The notes below the pieces were generated by a model. It was not told where the DNA came from and searched no databases. It saw only the letters and a program-made list of their open reading frames with translations. From assembly GCF_003207955.1 (NCBI RefSeq), contig NZ_NOXG01000001.1, forward strand, positions 310,001 to 374,000: a DNA stretch of 64,000 bases, in the 5' to 3' direction. Every line of letters begins with the position of its first letter. The stretch's first letter is position 1. Of the stretch, positions 62,356 to 64,000 are shown one piece after another. The position numbers were made by a program, and so were the translations under genes. Origin of the DNA: Novacetimonas pomaceti (GTDB lineage Bacteria; Pseudomonadota; Alphaproteobacteria; Acetobacterales; Acetobacteraceae).

Positions 62356-64000
62356 CTATTCACCTTTCACAAGGCTGGCGGCGGCGGCACGCGCCGCGGG
62401 CGTGATCGTGTCGCCAGACAGCATGCGGGCGATTTCCTCAAGCCGTGCCGCGCTGTCGAGCGGGGCGGCATGGGTTTCCGTCCGGTCACGTGTGACCTTC
62501 TTGCTGATGCGCAGGTGCGCATCCCCCCGTGCCGCGACCTGCGGGCTGTGGGTGACAACCAGTACCTGCACGTCGCGCCCGACCATATACAGGCGTTCGC
62601 CAATGGCGGATGCCGTCGCCCCCCCGACGCCTGAATCGACCTCGTCGAAAACAAGGGTGGGGATCGCCGAACGTCCCGCCAGCACGACCTTCAGCGCCAG
62701 CATCAGCCGCGACAGTTCCCCGCCCGAGGCGACCTTGGCCAGCGGACCGGGTGGCTGGCCCGGATTGGCGGCGATCAGGAAGGAGGCCTGCTCCTTGCCG
62801 CGCAGGTTCCATGCCTCCGGCGGCAGTGGGACCAGCTCGACGATGAAGCGCGCGCGTTCCAGCCGCAGCGGCCGCAGTTCCGCCATCACCGCCGTCTCCA
62901 GCCTGCGGGCCGCCTTTTCGCGCGCGGCCGTCAGCTTCTGGGCGGTGTCCTCGAACTTTTCACGGGTCCGTGCCACGGCCTGTTCCAGAACCTCGATCCG
63001 GGCATTGCCGGAATCAAGGGCGCTGAGCCGTTCGGTAAAGACCTTCAGCAGTCCCGGCAGTTCCGGCACGGAAACCCCATGCTTGCGGGCTTCGGCACGC
63101 AGGGCGAACAGCCGTTCCTCGGTCTGTTCCAGCAGGCGGGGATCGGCCTGCGCGTCGGAGGCGAGGCGCGACAGCAGGCTTTCCGCTTCGGCCAGGGCCT
63201 CTTCCGCGCGTTCCAGCGCGTTCAGCGCCTCCTGTGCCGCGGCCTGTTCCTCCGCTCCGATGGCGGCGGGGTTGAAATCGGTCGGCGCGGGCAGAAGGCG
63301 TTGCAGCGCGCGGCTGGCGTTGCGCAGGGCGGAGGCGGGATTGACGCCCCGGCGTTCGCGCGGCGACAGGTCGCTCAGGGCGGCGGCAATCGCCTCCGCC
63401 CGGCGCTCGCCCTGCTGGAGGGACTGGCGCAGCCCGGCAAGCTGCGTCTCCTCGTCTTCCTGCGGGGCAAGGGTGGACAGGTCCTCCACCGCCTGGCGCA
63501 GCCAGTCCTCTTCCCGCGCCGCGCTTTCCATTTCCGCGCGCGCGGCGGCAAGTTCCGCCGTGGCCTCGATCCACGCGCGATAGGCGCTGGCGGTCTGGGC
63601 GCGCAGCGTGGCCGGCACGCCAAACGCGTCGAGCAGGTCAAGGTGCGTGCCCTGGTCCGCCAGTCCCATCTGTTCGTGCTGTCCCTGTATTTCCACCAGC
63701 AGGGACGCCGCCCGGCGCAGCAGGGTTACGCCGACCGGCTGGTCATTGATGTAGGCGCGCGAACGCCCGTCCACCGTCACGATGCGACGCAGCAGGATGG
63801 GTTCGTGGGGTTCGTCGATGACGATTCCCTGTTCCGCAAGCAGTTCGTGCAGGGGATGGTCGGCCGCGATGTCGAAGCTCGCGCTGACGCTGGCCTGATC
63901 CGCCCCGGCACGGACCAGCGACGCGCTGGCGCGTTCACCCAGCGCCAGCCCAAGGCTGTCCAGCAGGATGGATTTCCCGGCCCCGGTTTCCCCTGTCAGG
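62356..64000 (-). CDS. recN: DNA repair protein RecN, 5' end cut by window
   Basis: Minus-strand frame running from the right edge to the stop at 62356 (~548 residues present). GETGAGKSILLDSLGLALG at the edge is Walker A. LLRRIVTVDGRSRAYINDQPV and VEIQGQHEQMGL lie just inside, coiled-coil segments (Glu/Arg/Ala-rich) occupy the middle, and the C-terminal ATPase half shows SGGELSRLMLALKVVLAG and TLVFDEVDSGVGG. RecN is an SMC-like protein for double-strand-break repair. The N-terminal ~30 residues lie outside the window. It is co-directional with ligA. Confidence 0.94.
   Translation of the reverse strand, partial: LTGETGAGKSILLDSLGLALGERASASLVRAGADQASVSASFDIAADHPLHELLAEQGIVIDEPHEPILLRRIVTVDGRSRAYINDQPVGVTLLRRAASLLVEIQGQHEQMGLADQGTHLDLLDAFGVPATLRAQTASAYRAWIEATAELAAARAEMESAAREEDWLRQAVEDLSTLAPQEDEETQLAGLRQSLQQGERRAEAIAAALSDLSPRERRGVNPASALRNASRALQRLLPAPTDFNPAAIGAEEQAAAQEALNALERAEEALAEAESLLSRLASDAQADPRLLEQTEERLFALRAEARKHGVSVPELPGLLKVFTERLSALDSGNARIEVLEQAVARTREKFEDTAQKLTAAREKAARRLETAVMAELRPLRLERARFIVELVPLPPEAWNLRGKEQASFLIAANPGQPPGPLAKVASGGELSRLMLALKVVLAGRSAIPTLVFDEVDSGVGGATASAIGERLYMVGRDVQVLVVTHSPQVAARGDAHLRISKKVTRDRTETHAAPLDSAARLEEIARMLSGDTITPAARAAAASLVKGE

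Overview
The window reads as high-GC alphaproteobacterial chromosome, most likely an acetic acid bacterium of the Komagataeibacter/Gluconacetobacter group (Acetobacteraceae). The reasons are the conserved order nuo - birA - rnj - proS - lolC - lolD - dnaE, the separate nuoC and nuoD genes, an NDUFS4-like complex I accessory gene, and dispersed ~90-120 bp palindromic repeats rich in AAGCTTTTTnnAAAAAGCTT. The genus is inferred. No phage, insertion sequence, CRISPR array or rRNA was seen. Nearly all of the window is coding.

Layout. 1-5100: a partial RNA uracil methyltransferase, a RhlE-type helicase and a CopD-like membrane protein on the minus strand, then a bifunctional NAD(P)HX repair enzyme. 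5100-12300: tRNA-Leu and the protein-quality-control block tig-clpP-clpX-lon, closed by the nucleoid protein HU. 12300-12610: tRNA-Val and tRNA-Asp. 12900-26800: a tightly packed complex I operon (nuoA-L, nuoN) ending in birA. nuoM, normally between nuoL and nuoN, is absent. 27100-36000: rnj, proS, lolC-lolD and dnaE. coaX, which often lies between birA and rnj, is also absent. dnaE is bracketed by two inverted copies of the dispersed repeat.

36200-48200 is an accessory stretch. It holds a YidB-like protein, MgtC, a small unknown protein, an MFS exporter, csaA-gpt, tRNA-Pro, the NDUFS4-like gene, tRNA-Arg, a secreted Pro-rich peptide, a membrane-linked ATP-grasp protein divergent from an FAD oxidoreductase, a NepR-like anti-sigma candidate, and a PAS-PAS-GAF-GGDEF-EAL cyclic-di-GMP protein split by a one-base frameshift in a G5 tract. 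48600-53500: a large secreted GH92 glycosidase, a second NepR-like gene, a mostly non-coding 0.8 kb stretch and tRNA-Asn.

53600-64000: an orphan substrate-binding protein, then a four-gene BMP/Nup-type ABC importer (probably for nucleosides) on the minus strand, and the overlapping block recN (partial)-ligA-pncA. The themes are housekeeping energy metabolism (complex I), proteostasis, DNA replication and repair, and NAD metabolism (NAD(P)HX repair, nicotinamidase, NAD-dependent ligase), with signalling and envelope genes in the accessory stretch. The most notable features are the gaps and breaks in otherwise conserved systems (nuoM, coaX, the cyclic-di-GMP gene) and the paired NepR-like genes with no visible PhyR or EcfG partner.
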